From Halorussus sp. MSC15.2 (GTDB lineage Archaea > Halobacteriota > Halobacteria > Halobacteriales > Haladaptataceae): a stretch of 64,000 nucleotides of DNA. The notes under the pieces were generated by a model. That model ran no database searches, was not told the origin of the DNA, and saw nothing but the letters and a program-made list of their open reading frames with translations. Numbering within the stretch: position 1 is the first letter of the stretch; every line of letters begins with the position of its first letter. The position numbers and the translations under genes are program-made. The stretch is taken from assembly GCF_010747475.1 (NCBI RefSeq), contig NZ_VSLZ01000002.1:62001-126000 (forward strand), written 5' to 3'. Shown one piece after another: positions 17,843 through 26,929 of the stretch.

Positions 17843-18565
17843 ATGAGTTCAAAGCGGACAGCGTTCGCAACGCTACTGGGGGTCGCGGCGCTCGCCCTGT
17901 TCGCGGACCCGGTACTTGCGCAGGGATACGACTCCACCACGGAGGCGCTGATACAGTCGCTGAACACCCAGCTGCTGTACATGGCGATTCCCATCACGGT
18001 GCTGGTCGAGGGCATCCTCATCTACACCGTGTGGAAGTACCGCAACAACGACGACCCCAAACCGACCAAGGAGAACCGCCGCCTCGAAATCTCGTGGACC
18101 ATCGCCACGGCGCTGGTCCTGCTGGTCGTCGGCTACGCCTCCTACGGCGTGATGGCCAACGAGTACGTCTCGCAGGCGAGTGGCGAAATCGAACCCGAAA
18201 ACTCGAACGCCGTGACGGTAGACGTCTACGGCCAGAAGTACCTCTGGGAGTACAACTACACCGGCCAGAACGTCACGACGACGGGCACTCTCGTCCTGCC
18301 GAAGGGGAAGGACGTCATCCTCAGGATAACCTCGCGGGACTGGCTCCACTCCTTCCACGTCCCCGAACTCGGACTGAAACAGGACGCGCTCCCCGGACAG
18401 TACGAGACCATCAAGACGAAACCGACCGAGACGGGAACCTATCAACTCTACTGCGCCGAGTACTGCGGCGTCGGTCACTCCAAGATGCTCGGTGAAGTTC
18501 GTATCGTGAGCCAGCAGGAGTACCAGAACTGGCTCGACGAACAGCAGGGCAACAGTTCGAGCTAA
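17843..18565 (+). CDS. coxB: cytochrome c oxidase subunit II (CuA subunit)
   Basis: CoxB carries the binuclear CuA centre that takes electrons from the soluble carrier and hands them to subunit I. The 240-residue product has a Sec-type signal (LLGVAALALFADPVLAQ), two membrane helices (QLLYMAIPITVLVEGILIYT and WTIATALVLLVVGYASYG) and a C-terminal cupredoxin domain with all CuA ligands: His in WLHSFHVPELG and CAEYCGVGHSKM. The cleavage site ends LAQG rather than a lipobox Cys. The tail is short and no haem c domain is fused, which agrees with a halocyanin donor. The oligo-T stretch at 18579-18586 may terminate it. Confidence 0.95.
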   Translation: MSSKRTAFATLLGVAALALFADPVLAQGYDSTTEALIQSLNTQLLYMAIPITVLVEGILIYTVWKYRNNDDPKPTKENRRLEISWTIATALVLLVVGYASYGVMANEYVSQASGEIEPENSNAVTVDVYGQKYLWEYNYTGQNVTTTGTLVLPKGKDVILRITSRDWLHSFHVPELGLKQDALPGQYETIKTKPTETGTYQLYCAEYCGVGHSKMLGEVRIVSQQEYQNWLDEQQGNSSS

Positions 18566-18685
18566 CTCGCGTTCCCCGCTTTTTCCGCCCGGCACCGACC
18601 GCCTAGCCGCGTCGTCGCCGAGCGCGTGCGAACCACCCCCACGGGACCACACGATTTTTCGACAAGGTGTTCGAACCGTCCCGGT

Positions 18686-20743
18686 ATGCCGACGCCCCCG
18701 GACTGGACTGCCGACCCGCCGCCGACCCGCCGCGAACCCGTCACCGAGGAGTTCCACGGAACCGAAGTCGCCGACCCCTACCGATGGCTGGAGCGCGACG
18801 ACGAGGCGGTCCGCGAGTGGACCGCCGCGCAGAACGAGTACGCCGACACGCTCCTCGCCGCACCCGTGCGGGACCGCCTCCGGTCGGAGATGCGCTCGCT
18901 GACCGCTGTCTCGGAGTACGGTACCGTCGAGGCCGCGAACGGCCGGTACTTCCGGACCGTCCGCGACCCCGGCGACGACCACGCGCGACTCGTGGTCAGT
19001 GAGTCCCCGGACGGCGACTGGACGCGACTCGTGGACCCCGACGAGACCGGAGACGCGCCCACCCGCTCGATGGCGTGGTTCCTGCCAGCACCGGACGGCG
19101 AACACGTCGCCTACGGCGTCGCGGGCGGCGACGAGCGCGTGGACATTCGCGTCGCGAGCGTACCCGACGGCGAGGACGTGGCCGTGTTGGACGACTGCGG
19201 GCGGGTCAGTCGCGCGTTCGTGGGATACGACCCCGCGAGTCCCGGCACGGTCGCGTGGGACGCCGACAGCGAGGGGTTGTACTACGTCGCCACCGAACCG
19301 GCGTCGGGCGGCGGTACCGAGACGGAACTGCGCCGCTGGCGCTTCGACGGGAGCGAGGAGGTCCTCTTCGCTCCGGACGACCCGGACGGGTGGCCGCTGG
19401 TCAGGACCGACCCCGCCTCCGGGACGCTGGCGGTGGCGGTCCACGACGCGTCGGGCACCGACTGGTGGGTCCGGGCGGACGGCGAGTTCCGGCCCGTCCT
19501 CACCGACAGCGACGCCGAGACGTTCGCGGTGTTCGGCGACGGACGCGTCTTCGTTCAGACCGACCACGAGGCCCCCCGCAAGCGCGTGGTGGCCTGCTCG
19601 CTGTCGCGGTTCCGCGCGGGCGACCTCTCGCTGGCCGACTGCGAGACAATCCTCCCCGAGCGAGAGGCGGTCCTCCAGTCGGTCGCCGCGACGCCCGACT
19701 CCCTCGTCGCCCAGTACTCCGAGGACGCCTGCGCCCGCCTCGCGGTCTACGACCACGAGGGCGGCCACCGCCGGGACCTCCCACTTCCGGAGTTCTCGTC
19801 GGTGTCGAAACTCCGGACCGACTCCGATGCCGAGGCGGCGTTCTATCTGGTCGAAGGCTTCGACCGGCCGCCGACGCTGGTCCGCGCCGACCTCGGGACG
19901 GGCGACCGCCGGGAACTGGCGAGCGTCGAGGTGGCGACGCCCGACGACCTCGTGGTTCGCCGGACGTTCGTGGAGTCGTCGGGCGGCGTCGAGGTGCCGG
20001 TGTTCGTCTGCCACCGAGCGAGCGTCGAGTGCGACGGCGATAACCCGGCGGTGCTCCACGGCTACGGCGGGTTCCGCTCCAGCAGGCCGCCGGACTTCGA
20101 CCGGTTCCGACTGCCGTTTCTCGCGGACGGCGGCGTGTACGCGCGCGTCTGTGCGCGCGGCGGTCACGAGTACGGCGAGGAGTGGCACGAGGACGGGATG
20201 GGCGCGGCGAAACGGCACACCTTCGACGACTTCGTTGCGGCGGGCGAGTACCTCTGTTCGGCGGGGTACACCAGTCCCGACCGACTCGCGGTCACCGGAC
20301 GGTCGAACGGCGGTCTGTCGGTCGGCGCGGTCGTGACTCGGCGACCGGACCTCTGGGCCGCGGCGCGGTGTTCGGTACCGCTACTGGACCTGCTCCGGTT
20401 CCACCGATTGGGGATGGGCGCGGCGTGGACGCCCGAGTACGGCGACCCGGACGACCCCGAGGCGTTCGACTACCTCCGGGCGTACTCGCCGTACCACGAC
20501 GTCGAGGAGGGCGTCGAGTATCCGCCGGTCCTGTTCGCGACCGGCGAGAGCGACACGCGCGTCCACCCGGGTCACGCCCGGAAGATGGCCGCTCGGATGC
20601 AGGCGGAGGCCGACGGCGGCCCGTTCCTCCTGCGGACGACCGCCGACGCCGGTCACGGCGGCGGCGAGACCGCCGAGACCGTTGCGACAGAGCAGACCGA
20701 CAAGTGGACGTTCCTCTACGAGGCGCTGGGAGTGGACGAGTAA
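18686..20743 (+). CDS. prolyl oligopeptidase family serine peptidase (S9)
   Basis: The 685-residue cytoplasmic protein has the S9A layout. An N-terminal part begins HGTEVADPYRWLERDD, typical of prolyl oligopeptidase; a seven-bladed propeller follows (residues ~70-400), then the alpha/beta hydrolase domain. The catalytic triad is Ser540 in TGRSNGGLS, Asp623 in ESDTRVHPGHA and His657 in ADAGHGGGE. Such enzymes cut short Pro-containing peptides; the propeller keeps folded proteins out. I chose the ATG at MPTPPDWTAD. It lies between coxB and coxC but shares no operon with coxC, which is on the other strand. Confidence 0.93.
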   Translation: MPTPPDWTADPPPTRREPVTEEFHGTEVADPYRWLERDDEAVREWTAAQNEYADTLLAAPVRDRLRSEMRSLTAVSEYGTVEAANGRYFRTVRDPGDDHARLVVSESPDGDWTRLVDPDETGDAPTRSMAWFLPAPDGEHVAYGVAGGDERVDIRVASVPDGEDVAVLDDCGRVSRAFVGYDPASPGTVAWDADSEGLYYVATEPASGGGTETELRRWRFDGSEEVLFAPDDPDGWPLVRTDPASGTLAVAVHDASGTDWWVRADGEFRPVLTDSDAETFAVFGDGRVFVQTDHEAPRKRVVACSLSRFRAGDLSLADCETILPEREAVLQSVAATPDSLVAQYSEDACARLAVYDHEGGHRRDLPLPEFSSVSKLRTDSDAEAAFYLVEGFDRPPTLVRADLGTGDRRELASVEVATPDDLVVRRTFVESSGGVEVPVFVCHRASVECDGDNPAVLHGYGGFRSSRPPDFDRFRLPFLADGGVYARVCARGGHEYGEEWHEDGMGAAKRHTFDDFVAAGEYLCSAGYTSPDRLAVTGRSNGGLSVGAVVTRRPDLWAAARCSVPLLDLLRFHRLGMGAAWTPEYGDPDDPEAFDYLRAYSPYHDVEEGVEYPPVLFATGESDTRVHPGHARKMAARMQAEADGGPFLLRTTADAGHGGGETAETVATEQTDKWTFLYEALGVDE

Positions 20744-20758
20744 AAAGGACGGAACCGC

Positions 20759-21610
20759 TCAGACCGTGATTTCCGCGCCGGCGTACAGCACGACGACGAG
20801 GAATATCCAGACTGCGTCCACGAAGTGCCAGTACATCGAGACCGTCGTGACCGAGACGTGGCGGTCGGCGGAGTACTGTCCGTAGAGCGCGCGGACGAAC
20901 ACGATGCCGATGAGGACCGCGCCCATCGAGACGTGGAGTCCGTGCAGGCCGGTCAGGCCGTAGAACGCGGACGCGAAGATGCCCGAGGTGAGGGTGAAGC
21001 CCTCGTGCTGGATGAACTCGTAGTACTCCAGCACCTGCCCGCCGATGAAGACGACGCCGAGCAGGAGCGTGGCCGCGAGACCGACGAGGAAGTTCTTCCG
21101 GTTACCCTTCCGGAGTTCGACGTGGCCCCAGTGGAGCGTGAAACTCGACAGTATCAGGAGTGCGGTGTTGATGAGGACCAGCGACCCGAGCAGGTGCGGG
21201 AGTCCCTCGGTGGACCAAGTGCCGACGCGGATGAAGAAGTAGTAGACGAACCCGGCGCTGAACGTGGCTATCTCCGAACCGAGGAACAGCGTCATTCCCC
21301 ATCTGAGCGCGCTGTCGCCGTGGCCGTCACTCGACCAGAACGCCTTGACGAAGGCGTGGTAGACCCACCCGTACAGGCCCGCGAGGAACAGGCCGACCGA
21401 CCCGATGAAGACGACGGGACCGAAGATTGGGTCGACTATCGGTTGCTGGCCCTGCGCGAGCAGGAACAGTGCGGCCCCGACGTAGATGCCCGCACCGCCG
21501 AGGGCGGTGACGAAGGGCCACCAACTCGCCTCGCCGAACCCTCGCGGCCAGTCTTCGACGGCCGGAAGGTGATGGCCGTGCTCTTCCGTTGAATCGTCCG
21601 CTACTGTCAT
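20759..21610 (-). CDS. coxC: cytochrome c oxidase subunit III
   Basis: CoxC is a seven-helix subunit that stabilises the oxidase and its oxygen entry. The 283-residue product has SWWPFVTALGGAGIYVGAAL at the start, the acidic helix residue in MTLFLGSEIATFSAGFVYYF, and the C-terminal YGLTGLHGLHVSMGAVLIG block and WHFVDAVWIFLVVVLY ending typical of subunit III. It converges with the peptidase gene 15 nt away. A TATA box lies 27 nt upstream of the ATG. Confidence 0.95.
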   Translation of the reverse strand: MTVADDSTEEHGHHLPAVEDWPRGFGEASWWPFVTALGGAGIYVGAALFLLAQGQQPIVDPIFGPVVFIGSVGLFLAGLYGWVYHAFVKAFWSSDGHGDSALRWGMTLFLGSEIATFSAGFVYYFFIRVGTWSTEGLPHLLGSLVLINTALLILSSFTLHWGHVELRKGNRKNFLVGLAATLLLGVVFIGGQVLEYYEFIQHEGFTLTSGIFASAFYGLTGLHGLHVSMGAVLIGIVFVRALYGQYSADRHVSVTTVSMYWHFVDAVWIFLVVVLYAGAEITV

Positions 21611-21632
21611 ACGAGACGATTGCGGGTCGAAT

Positions 21633-21642
21633 AGTAAAAAGG
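21633..21642 (-). promoter_or_regulatory. TATA box of coxC
   Basis: CCTTTTTACT on the minus strand is centred 27 nt ahead of the ATG, predicting a leaderless coxC mRNA. The ~170 nt further upstream to the E1-alpha stop shows no gene. Confidence 0.5.
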
Positions 21643-21812
21643 CACCTGAACGCGTCCGCGAAGCGAGTGGACTCCGGCGGTATTTCCGGAGCTAACGTGT
21701 CTCCGTTCTGGACCGATAGCGTATCGAACGTCCCGCCAGAGGCTACCCCTCGCGACGTACGCAGAACGCCCCAGGATGTGGGCGACCCCGGTCCGCGGAG
21801 TCGCGCCTGCGG

Positions 21813-22883
21813 CTATCGCTCGACTTCCGGGTCGTCGACGACCTGCTGGCGCTGTCGTTCGAGCGACTCGGGCGTCCGCGCGTAGACGTGTTCGAAAATG
21901 TCGTCCACGTCGAGACCTGTTCGGTCCTTGACGCCCTCGACGGCGTCGGCGACCCGGTCGTCGGCCCACGAGCGGAGTTGGCGCTCGTCCTCGTCGGTCC
22001 AGTCGTGAGTCTCCGCGAGATACTCCCGAGTCCGTTCGACCGGGTCCTCCTTCCGCCACTCCTCGACCTCCTCGTCGTCGCGGTACTTCGACGGGTCGTC
22101 GGTGGTCGTGTGGGCACCCCGCCGGTAGGTGACGGCTTCGATGAGTCGGGGACCCTCGCCGTCTTTCGCGGCTTCGAGCGCGTCTTCGACCGCGCCGTAC
22201 ACTGCCAGCACGTCGTTGCCGTCCACGCGGACGCCCTCGAACCCGTAGGCGTCGGCCTTCTGGGCGATGGTCGCGGAGGCAGTCTGGCGCTCGCGGGGCA
22301 CCGAAATGGCCCACTGGTTGTTCTGGCAGAAGAACACCGTCGGCGTCTCGAACACGCCCGCGAAGTTCATCCCCTCGTGGAAGTCGCCTTCGCTGGTCGC
22401 GCCGTCGCCGAAACTCACCAGCGTGGCGCAGTCGTCGCCCCGGTAGTCTGCCGCCATGCTCGTCCCGACCGCGTGGGGGAGTTGGGTGGCGATGGGTATC
22501 GTCGGCGGGAAGGTCCGGAGTCCGTCGGGGTCCTCGCGGTCCACGTAGTTGCCCTCCCCGAGCAGGTATACCAACACGTCTTCGAGGTCGAGACCACGCG
22601 TCAGATACATCGCGTGGTCGCGGTACGTCGGGAAGCAGTAGTCCGACTCCGAGAGCGCGTAGGCCGCGCCGACCTGCGCGGCCTCCTGTCCTTGGAGGGG
22701 CGCGTACGTTCCGATGCGTCCCTGCCGGTGGAGTTTTACCGCCTTCTCGTCGAACGTCCGGGCGAGTACCTGTAGCCGGTACAGGTCGGTTACCGCCGAC
22801 GCCGAGAGGTCGGGGTCCGTCCGTTCGTCGATGGTACCGTCCGGGTCGACCACGCGGGTAACGTCTGGTGCCTGTATTGCCAT
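21813..22883 (-). CDS. 2-oxoacid (pyruvate-type) dehydrogenase E1 component, alpha subunit, without partners
   Basis: E1 alpha holds thiamine diphosphate and decarboxylates a 2-oxoacid with E1 beta. The 356-residue product has the TPP motif GDGATSEGDFHEGMNFAGVF ending in CQNN, the entry block RIGTYAPLQGQEAAQVGAAY, FPTYRDHAMYLTRG and the phosphorylation-loop region YRRGAHTTTDDPSKYR with its catalytic His. All active-site parts are present. No E1 beta, E2 or E3 gene is next to it: downstream is coxC and upstream a peptidase. I chose the ATG rather than a TTG three codons earlier. Whether it uses pyruvate or branched-chain oxoacids cannot be read here. Confidence 0.92.
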   Translation of the reverse strand: MAIQAPDVTRVVDPDGTIDERTDPDLSASAVTDLYRLQVLARTFDEKAVKLHRQGRIGTYAPLQGQEAAQVGAAYALSESDYCFPTYRDHAMYLTRGLDLEDVLVYLLGEGNYVDREDPDGLRTFPPTIPIATQLPHAVGTSMAADYRGDDCATLVSFGDGATSEGDFHEGMNFAGVFETPTVFFCQNNQWAISVPRERQTASATIAQKADAYGFEGVRVDGNDVLAVYGAVEDALEAAKDGEGPRLIEAVTYRRGAHTTTDDPSKYRDDEEVEEWRKEDPVERTREYLAETHDWTDEDERQLRSWADDRVADAVEGVKDRTGLDVDDIFEHVYARTPESLERQRQQVVDDPEVER

Positions 22884-23092
22884 TGTCGTCAATCACCGAC
22901 CGTCTGTTAGAAAATGAACATCCAGCGTTATAAAGTATCGTTGGGCAACTGAAATGCCGAAAATCGGTCACGAGATTTAAAAGCAGAGTTGCGATTCGTC
23001 TACGCGAAGCCCTCAGAACCGCCCGTCGAGTGACGAATCGTCGGAACTTTCGATTCGAAAAGCTTACGCCGCCGCCGGAGTCATGCGGTGGT

Positions 23093-24403
23093 ATGACACA
23101 GTGGATAGGTCGGACGTTCACCAGCGACGCTGGATGGAACCACTTGGAGGAACTCGTGGACATCGGCGACCGTATGGCGGGAACTGACGGCGAGCGAGAG
23201 GCCGCCGAGTCCACTCGGGACGCGCTCGAACGCGTCGGCGCGCGGGACGCCCGAATCGAGGAGTTCGACGTGCAGGGCTGGACTCGCGGCGACAGCGAGA
23301 TTCGGGCGGGCGACGGCGTTCAGTCGTCCATCGCGCTCCCGCGAAGCCCCGACGCGACCGCGGCGGGCGAACTCGTGGACCTCGGCTACGGCCTGCCCGA
23401 GGACTTCGAGGAGACCGACATCGAGGGGAAGGTCGTGATGGCCGCCTCGAACGTCCCCGACTACTACGACCGGTTCATCCACCGACGCGAGAAGTACTAC
23501 TACGCCGTCGAGGGCGGCGCGGCCGCGTTCGTCTTCCGCAACCACGTCGAAGGCTGTCTCCCGCCGACCGGAAGCGTCGGAACCGACGAGGACCCCATCG
23601 GCGACGTCCCCGCGGTGGGCGTCTCGAAGGAGGTCGGGTCCCGACTCTCGCGGCGCTGGGAGGGCGAGGAGGTCGAGGTGGCGGTGGACGCGGACGTCTA
23701 CGACGCGACGAGCCAGAACGTCCACGCCGAACTCGGCCCCGACACCGACGAGGAAGTCCTCGTCACGAGCCACGTGGACGCCCACGACATCGCGGAGGGC
23801 GCCATGGACAACGGCGCGGGCACCGCGATGGTCGTGGAGATGGCCCGCGCGCTCGCGGAGCGCGAGGACGAACTCGACACGAAGATTCACTTCGTCGCGT
23901 ACGGTGCCGAGGAGGTCGGTCTCGTCGGGTCGAACGTCGACGCCGAGAACCGCGACCTCGACTCTATCGCGGCCATCGTCAACAACGACGGCGTGGTCCG
24001 CGGGCGCACGCTCTCGTTCTACACCCACGGGTTCGACGCGCTGGCGGACGCGGCCGAGGAGGTGGGTGACGACCTCGGCCACCCCGTGAAGACGATTCCC
24101 GAGCAGGGTCCCCACAGCGACCACTGGCCCTACGTCGAGTGGGGCGTCCCCGGCTACCACGTCATGAGCGAGACCGGCGACGAGGGCCGCGGGTGGGGCC
24201 ACACCTACGCGGACACGCTCGACAAACTCGAAGTCCGGGACCTCCGCGAGCAGGCGATTCTGCTGACCGAACTGACCGTCCGTCTCGCTGGCGAGGAGTT
24301 CGAAGCCGAACGCAAGGACCCAGAGGAGATTGCCGCGGCGCTCGAAGCCGAGGACCAAGCCGAAGGCATGAAGATAATCGGCGACTGGCCCTACGACGAG
24401 TAG
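23093..24403 (+). CDS. M28 family metallopeptidase
   Basis: The 436-residue protein is a di-zinc aminopeptidase-like enzyme with an inserted PA domain (residues ~90-200, from GELVDLGYG to VPAVGVSKEVG). The metal ligands read in order: HVDAH (SHVDAHDIAEGA), Asp of MDNGAGTA, the catalytic Glu-Glu of YGAEEVGLVGSN, Asp of VNNDGVV and His of GPHSDHWPYVEWG. No signal peptide or membrane helix is seen, so it should act in the cytoplasm on peptides. The start ATG (MTQWIGR) follows a divergent region shared with the E1-alpha gene. Confidence 0.92.
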   Translation: MTQWIGRTFTSDAGWNHLEELVDIGDRMAGTDGEREAAESTRDALERVGARDARIEEFDVQGWTRGDSEIRAGDGVQSSIALPRSPDATAAGELVDLGYGLPEDFEETDIEGKVVMAASNVPDYYDRFIHRREKYYYAVEGGAAAFVFRNHVEGCLPPTGSVGTDEDPIGDVPAVGVSKEVGSRLSRRWEGEEVEVAVDADVYDATSQNVHAELGPDTDEEVLVTSHVDAHDIAEGAMDNGAGTAMVVEMARALAEREDELDTKIHFVAYGAEEVGLVGSNVDAENRDLDSIAAIVNNDGVVRGRTLSFYTHGFDALADAAEEVGDDLGHPVKTIPEQGPHSDHWPYVEWGVPGYHVMSETGDEGRGWGHTYADTLDKLEVRDLREQAILLTELTVRLAGEEFEAERKDPEEIAAALEAEDQAEGMKIIGDWPYDE

Positions 24404-24617
24404 CGCCAGCCGAACCGCCGGCTTTCTTTCGCACGGAGCGCGACCGACGACCGCGACCGGCGGGTTCTCAGGACCGCCGCCGACCCTCCGCGACCGACGT
24501 TGCGGAGTCGGAACCCGGTCTACCGTACCGCGGTCGTCCGACTCCGTACCCTTTTCACGGATGGCGCTCCAAGGGCAGTTCGATGGGTAGCGCGAACGTC
24601 GAGGGGGTCGGAAGCGT

Positions 24618-25430
24618 ATGACGCTCGGAATCGTGGGCGAGAGTGCGCTCGCGGACTGGATTCGCGACGCCGCCGAACCCGAGGCGGACGTGGCTCACGC
24701 CTCGGCGAGCGAAGTCGTCGCCGCCGACCCCGAGTCGGTCGTCGCGGTTGGCGAGTCGGCCCTGCTCGCGGTCGGCCGCGAAGGTCCGGACGCGCCCGTC
24801 CTCCCCGTGAACGCCGGTCCCGGCTACGGCGGCGTCTCGCTCGACGCGAGCGACTCCGACATCAGCGGCGACGATTCGGACTCCACGGACAGCTCGACCC
24901 CGACGAAGGCCGAACGAGAGCGACTGTCGAGCGCGCTCGACGCCCTGCTCGCGCGGGAGTTCGAGACCGACTCGCGGACGCTCCTCGCGGTCACGGTCGA
25001 CGGCGAGCGCGTAGGTCCCGCGCTGGCAGACGTGATGCTGGTCACCGCCGAACCCGCGCGAATCTCCGAATACGCCGTCCGCTCCCGCGGGGAACGGGTA
25101 GCTCGATTCCGCGCGGACGGCGTGGTCGTCTCGACGCCGACCGGAAGCCACGGGTACGGTCGGAGCGCGGGCGGTCCCCTGCTCGAACCCGGGTCGGGCG
25201 TCGTCGGCGTCGTCCCGGTCGCCCCGTTCGCCGTGAACGTGGACCACTGGGTACTGTCGGCCGACCGGCCGGTGACGCTGACGGTCGAACGTGACGAGGG
25301 CGAGGTCTCGCTGCTGCTCGACGACCGAACGGTCCGCCGCGTCTCACCGCATACGGCCGTCGAGGTGGTCGAAGACGGGTCGCTCGACGTGGTCCGAGTG
25401 ACCGAGAGTCGCCCCTTCTTCGAGCGGTAG
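24618..25430 (+). CDS. NAD kinase family protein (ATP-NAD/polyphosphate kinase fold)
   Basis: The 270-residue product has the C-terminal half of NAD kinases: LLAVTVDGERVGPALADVML, ADGVVVSTPTGSHGYGRSAGG (the substrate-binding TPTGS motif) and VVPVAPFAVNVDHWVLSADRP. The N-terminal half is short and divergent: the GGDGT loop that contacts NAD in true NAD kinases is absent; the nearest segment is PVNAGPGYGGVSL. A low-complexity Ser/Asp linker (residues ~75-95) joins the halves. It may be a paralogue with altered substrate; I would not assume NADP synthesis. Confidence 0.82.
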   Translation: MTLGIVGESALADWIRDAAEPEADVAHASASEVVAADPESVVAVGESALLAVGREGPDAPVLPVNAGPGYGGVSLDASDSDISGDDSDSTDSSTPTKAERERLSSALDALLAREFETDSRTLLAVTVDGERVGPALADVMLVTAEPARISEYAVRSRGERVARFRADGVVVSTPTGSHGYGRSAGGPLLEPGSGVVGVVPVAPFAVNVDHWVLSADRPVTLTVERDEGEVSLLLDDRTVRRVSPHTAVEVVEDGSLDVVRVTESRPFFER

Positions 25431-25494
25431 TCGGCGGGTCGTGGGCGAACGCGACGTTGGTTACGGAAAGCGACCGACGGACTCGGAAATCAAG

Positions 25495-25502
25495 GTTTAA
25501 TA
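25495..25502 (+). promoter_or_regulatory. TATA box of the membrane protein at 25.5 kb
   Basis: GTTTAATA is centred 27 nt ahead of the ATG, predicting a leaderless mRNA and supporting that start. Confidence 0.5.
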
Positions 25503-25525
25503 CGCCGCCTTCCCGATTATCGGGT

Positions 25526-25966
25526 ATGGAACCGCTGTCACTGCTCGGACCGATTGACACGCTCTTCGCGGACGTCATCGAGTACGTGGTGTTCGCCCTC
25601 GTGTTGGTCAACATGGGCACGCGCTGGTGGGCGTACCGCGACTACCGAAAGCAAGCACGGAGCGACGAGTACGACGAGGAACTCGACCGTAACGTGCTCC
25701 ACGAGGTGTCGAACGTCGTCCTCGTCCTCGGGTCGTTCTACCTGCTCACGCTCCACCACCACGCCGGTATCGTCCTCTCGACGCTCGTCCTCGGACTGTT
25801 CATCACGGACTTCTTCGAGTTCGAGGCCAAGGAGGTCGAACTCCGTCAGGACGAGAACCTCTCCAGCCCCAAAGGCTCGGTGACCGCCTCGTTCGTGGTG
25901 TTCCTCTACGCGGGCTATATCAGTCTGTTCTACGTCATCGAACCGCTCTGGAACTCCGTCGTCTGA
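25526..25966 (+). CDS. conserved haloarchaeal membrane protein
   Basis: The 146-residue protein has four membrane helices: FADVIEYVVFALVLVNMGTR, NVVLVLGSFYLLTLHHHAGI with a conserved LHHH, VLSTLVLGLFITDFFEFEA and VTASFVVFLYAGYISLFYVI. A charged loop (RDYRKQARSDEYDEELDRN) faces the cytoplasm. It is a common haloarchaeal gene of unknown role. The start is supported by a TATA box 27 nt upstream. Confidence 0.8.
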   Translation: MEPLSLLGPIDTLFADVIEYVVFALVLVNMGTRWWAYRDYRKQARSDEYDEELDRNVLHEVSNVVLVLGSFYLLTLHHHAGIVLSTLVLGLFITDFFEFEAKEVELRQDENLSSPKGSVTASFVVFLYAGYISLFYVIEPLWNSVV

Positions 25967-26342
25967 CGGCCGCGGTCGTTTTTCTCGCTCGGCTCTCGGT
26001 TCGAGCGCCGTCGCCGTTCGCGGCGCTCCGACGGTAGGCCGATGTCGCTCTCGTCAGGGTGACTTGCACTCGTCGTGAAGCCGGTTCATTCACCATCGTG
26101 GACCGCGGCACTCGTCGGCGAGGTGCGTCTACGTGCTCCGCTTTCTGACGTCGTTACCACGCGAGTCGGGCGACGCGTCGGTTCCAAAAGAGCATCAACA
26201 GGACGAACGACTGCAGGCGTTCGAGCGCCGGACCGGAAACTCGGACGGGTCGGTCTCGCTATCGCTCGCGGACCAAGGACGAGAGACGGACGAGTGCCGT
26301 CGCTCCAACGCAGGCGTCGAAAGGAAGAGGCGACTGTCGGTT
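25967..26342 (+). other. 376-nt convergent gap; terminator and hairpin only
   Basis: No credible gene is seen on either strand. The left edge has an oligo-T tract (CGTTTTTCTC, 25977-25986) and an 8-bp inverted repeat, GAGCGCCG (26003-26010) with CGGCGCTC (26021-26028), which could terminate the membrane-protein gene. The rest is G+C-rich and featureless; open frames here have no haloarchaeal codon pattern. Confidence 0.5.
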
Positions 26343-26597
26343 CTACGCGGACGATTTCCGGAGCTCTTCGACGACCGGGATGACGACCCAGAACGTCAGG
26401 ACGCCGACGACCACGAACCAGAACATCACTTCCCGGAGCATGATGGCGGCCTGCCCGTACGCATCGAGGTTACCGGGAATCTCGCCGACGAGTTGCGCGT
26501 CCTCGAAGCCCGGCGTGGTGAACCATCCCGACAGTACCATCCAGATGAGACCGCCACCCGTCAGGATACCGAATCCCTTTGCGAATTCGTCAGCCAT
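26343..26597 (-). CDS. small membrane protein, last gene of the cytochrome bc operon
   Basis: The 84-residue product has two membrane helices, GILTGGGLIWMVLSGWFTTP and EVMFWFVVVGVLTFWVVIPV, and ends in a charged stretch. It is a haloarchaeal bc-operon protein without known function (I think one of the DUF7314-7321 series, number not checked). The start overlaps the previous gene by 8 nt. Confidence 0.85.
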   Translation of the reverse strand: MADEFAKGFGILTGGGLIWMVLSGWFTTPGFEDAQLVGEIPGNLDAYGQAAIMLREVMFWFVVVGVLTFWVVIPVVEELRKSSA

Positions 26598-26910
26598 TGT
26601 TCGATTGTTCGTCGGCGTCGTCTTTAGGTTTTCCCATTCCTTCGGCGCGGAACCGGGTCGCGAAGGCGTATATCGTCGCGCCCCCGGCTATCATCGCCAC
26701 GCCGAGGACGGCGAGAGGCAGGTCTATCTCCGAGAGGGAGAGTTCCGCGCGCTGGGTCGCCGTGTCGAGCACGATGAACCCGCCCACGACGAACGCCACC
26801 GCGAACATGGTCGAGAACACGGTGACGACCTTGTACAGTCGGAGCGGCACCTCGACTTCGCGAGCGCCAGACTCCCCACCGGCGTCGGTGTCGTTGGTAC
26901 GTGAATCCAT
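26590..26910 (-). CDS. small membrane protein of the cytochrome bc operon
   Basis: The 106-residue product has an acidic N terminus, two membrane helices (VVTVFSTMFAVAFVVGGFIV and LPLAVLGVAMIAGGATIYAF) and a charged C-terminal tail. It follows petD by 20 nt and overlaps the next gene. It is specific to haloarchaea; a role in stabilising the bc complex is inferred only from place. Confidence 0.85.
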   Translation of the reverse strand: MDSRTNDTDAGGESGAREVEVPLRLYKVVTVFSTMFAVAFVVGGFIVLDTATQRAELSLSEIDLPLAVLGVAMIAGGATIYAFATRFRAEGMGKPKDDADEQSNNG

Positions 26911-26929
26911 GAAAAGAGAACCCTCGGCG

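Noticed and set aside
17873-20218. 781-codon open frame on the minus strand
   Set aside because: It is the antisense of coxB and the prolyl oligopeptidase. The real genes have complete motifs, while the antisense product is Arg/Val-rich with no family features, as usual in G+C-rich DNA.
25967-26342. A possible gene or RNA in the 376-nt convergent gap
   Set aside because: No frame has a plausible start, TATA box and haloarchaeal composition together; the hairpin and T run are enough to explain the left edge.
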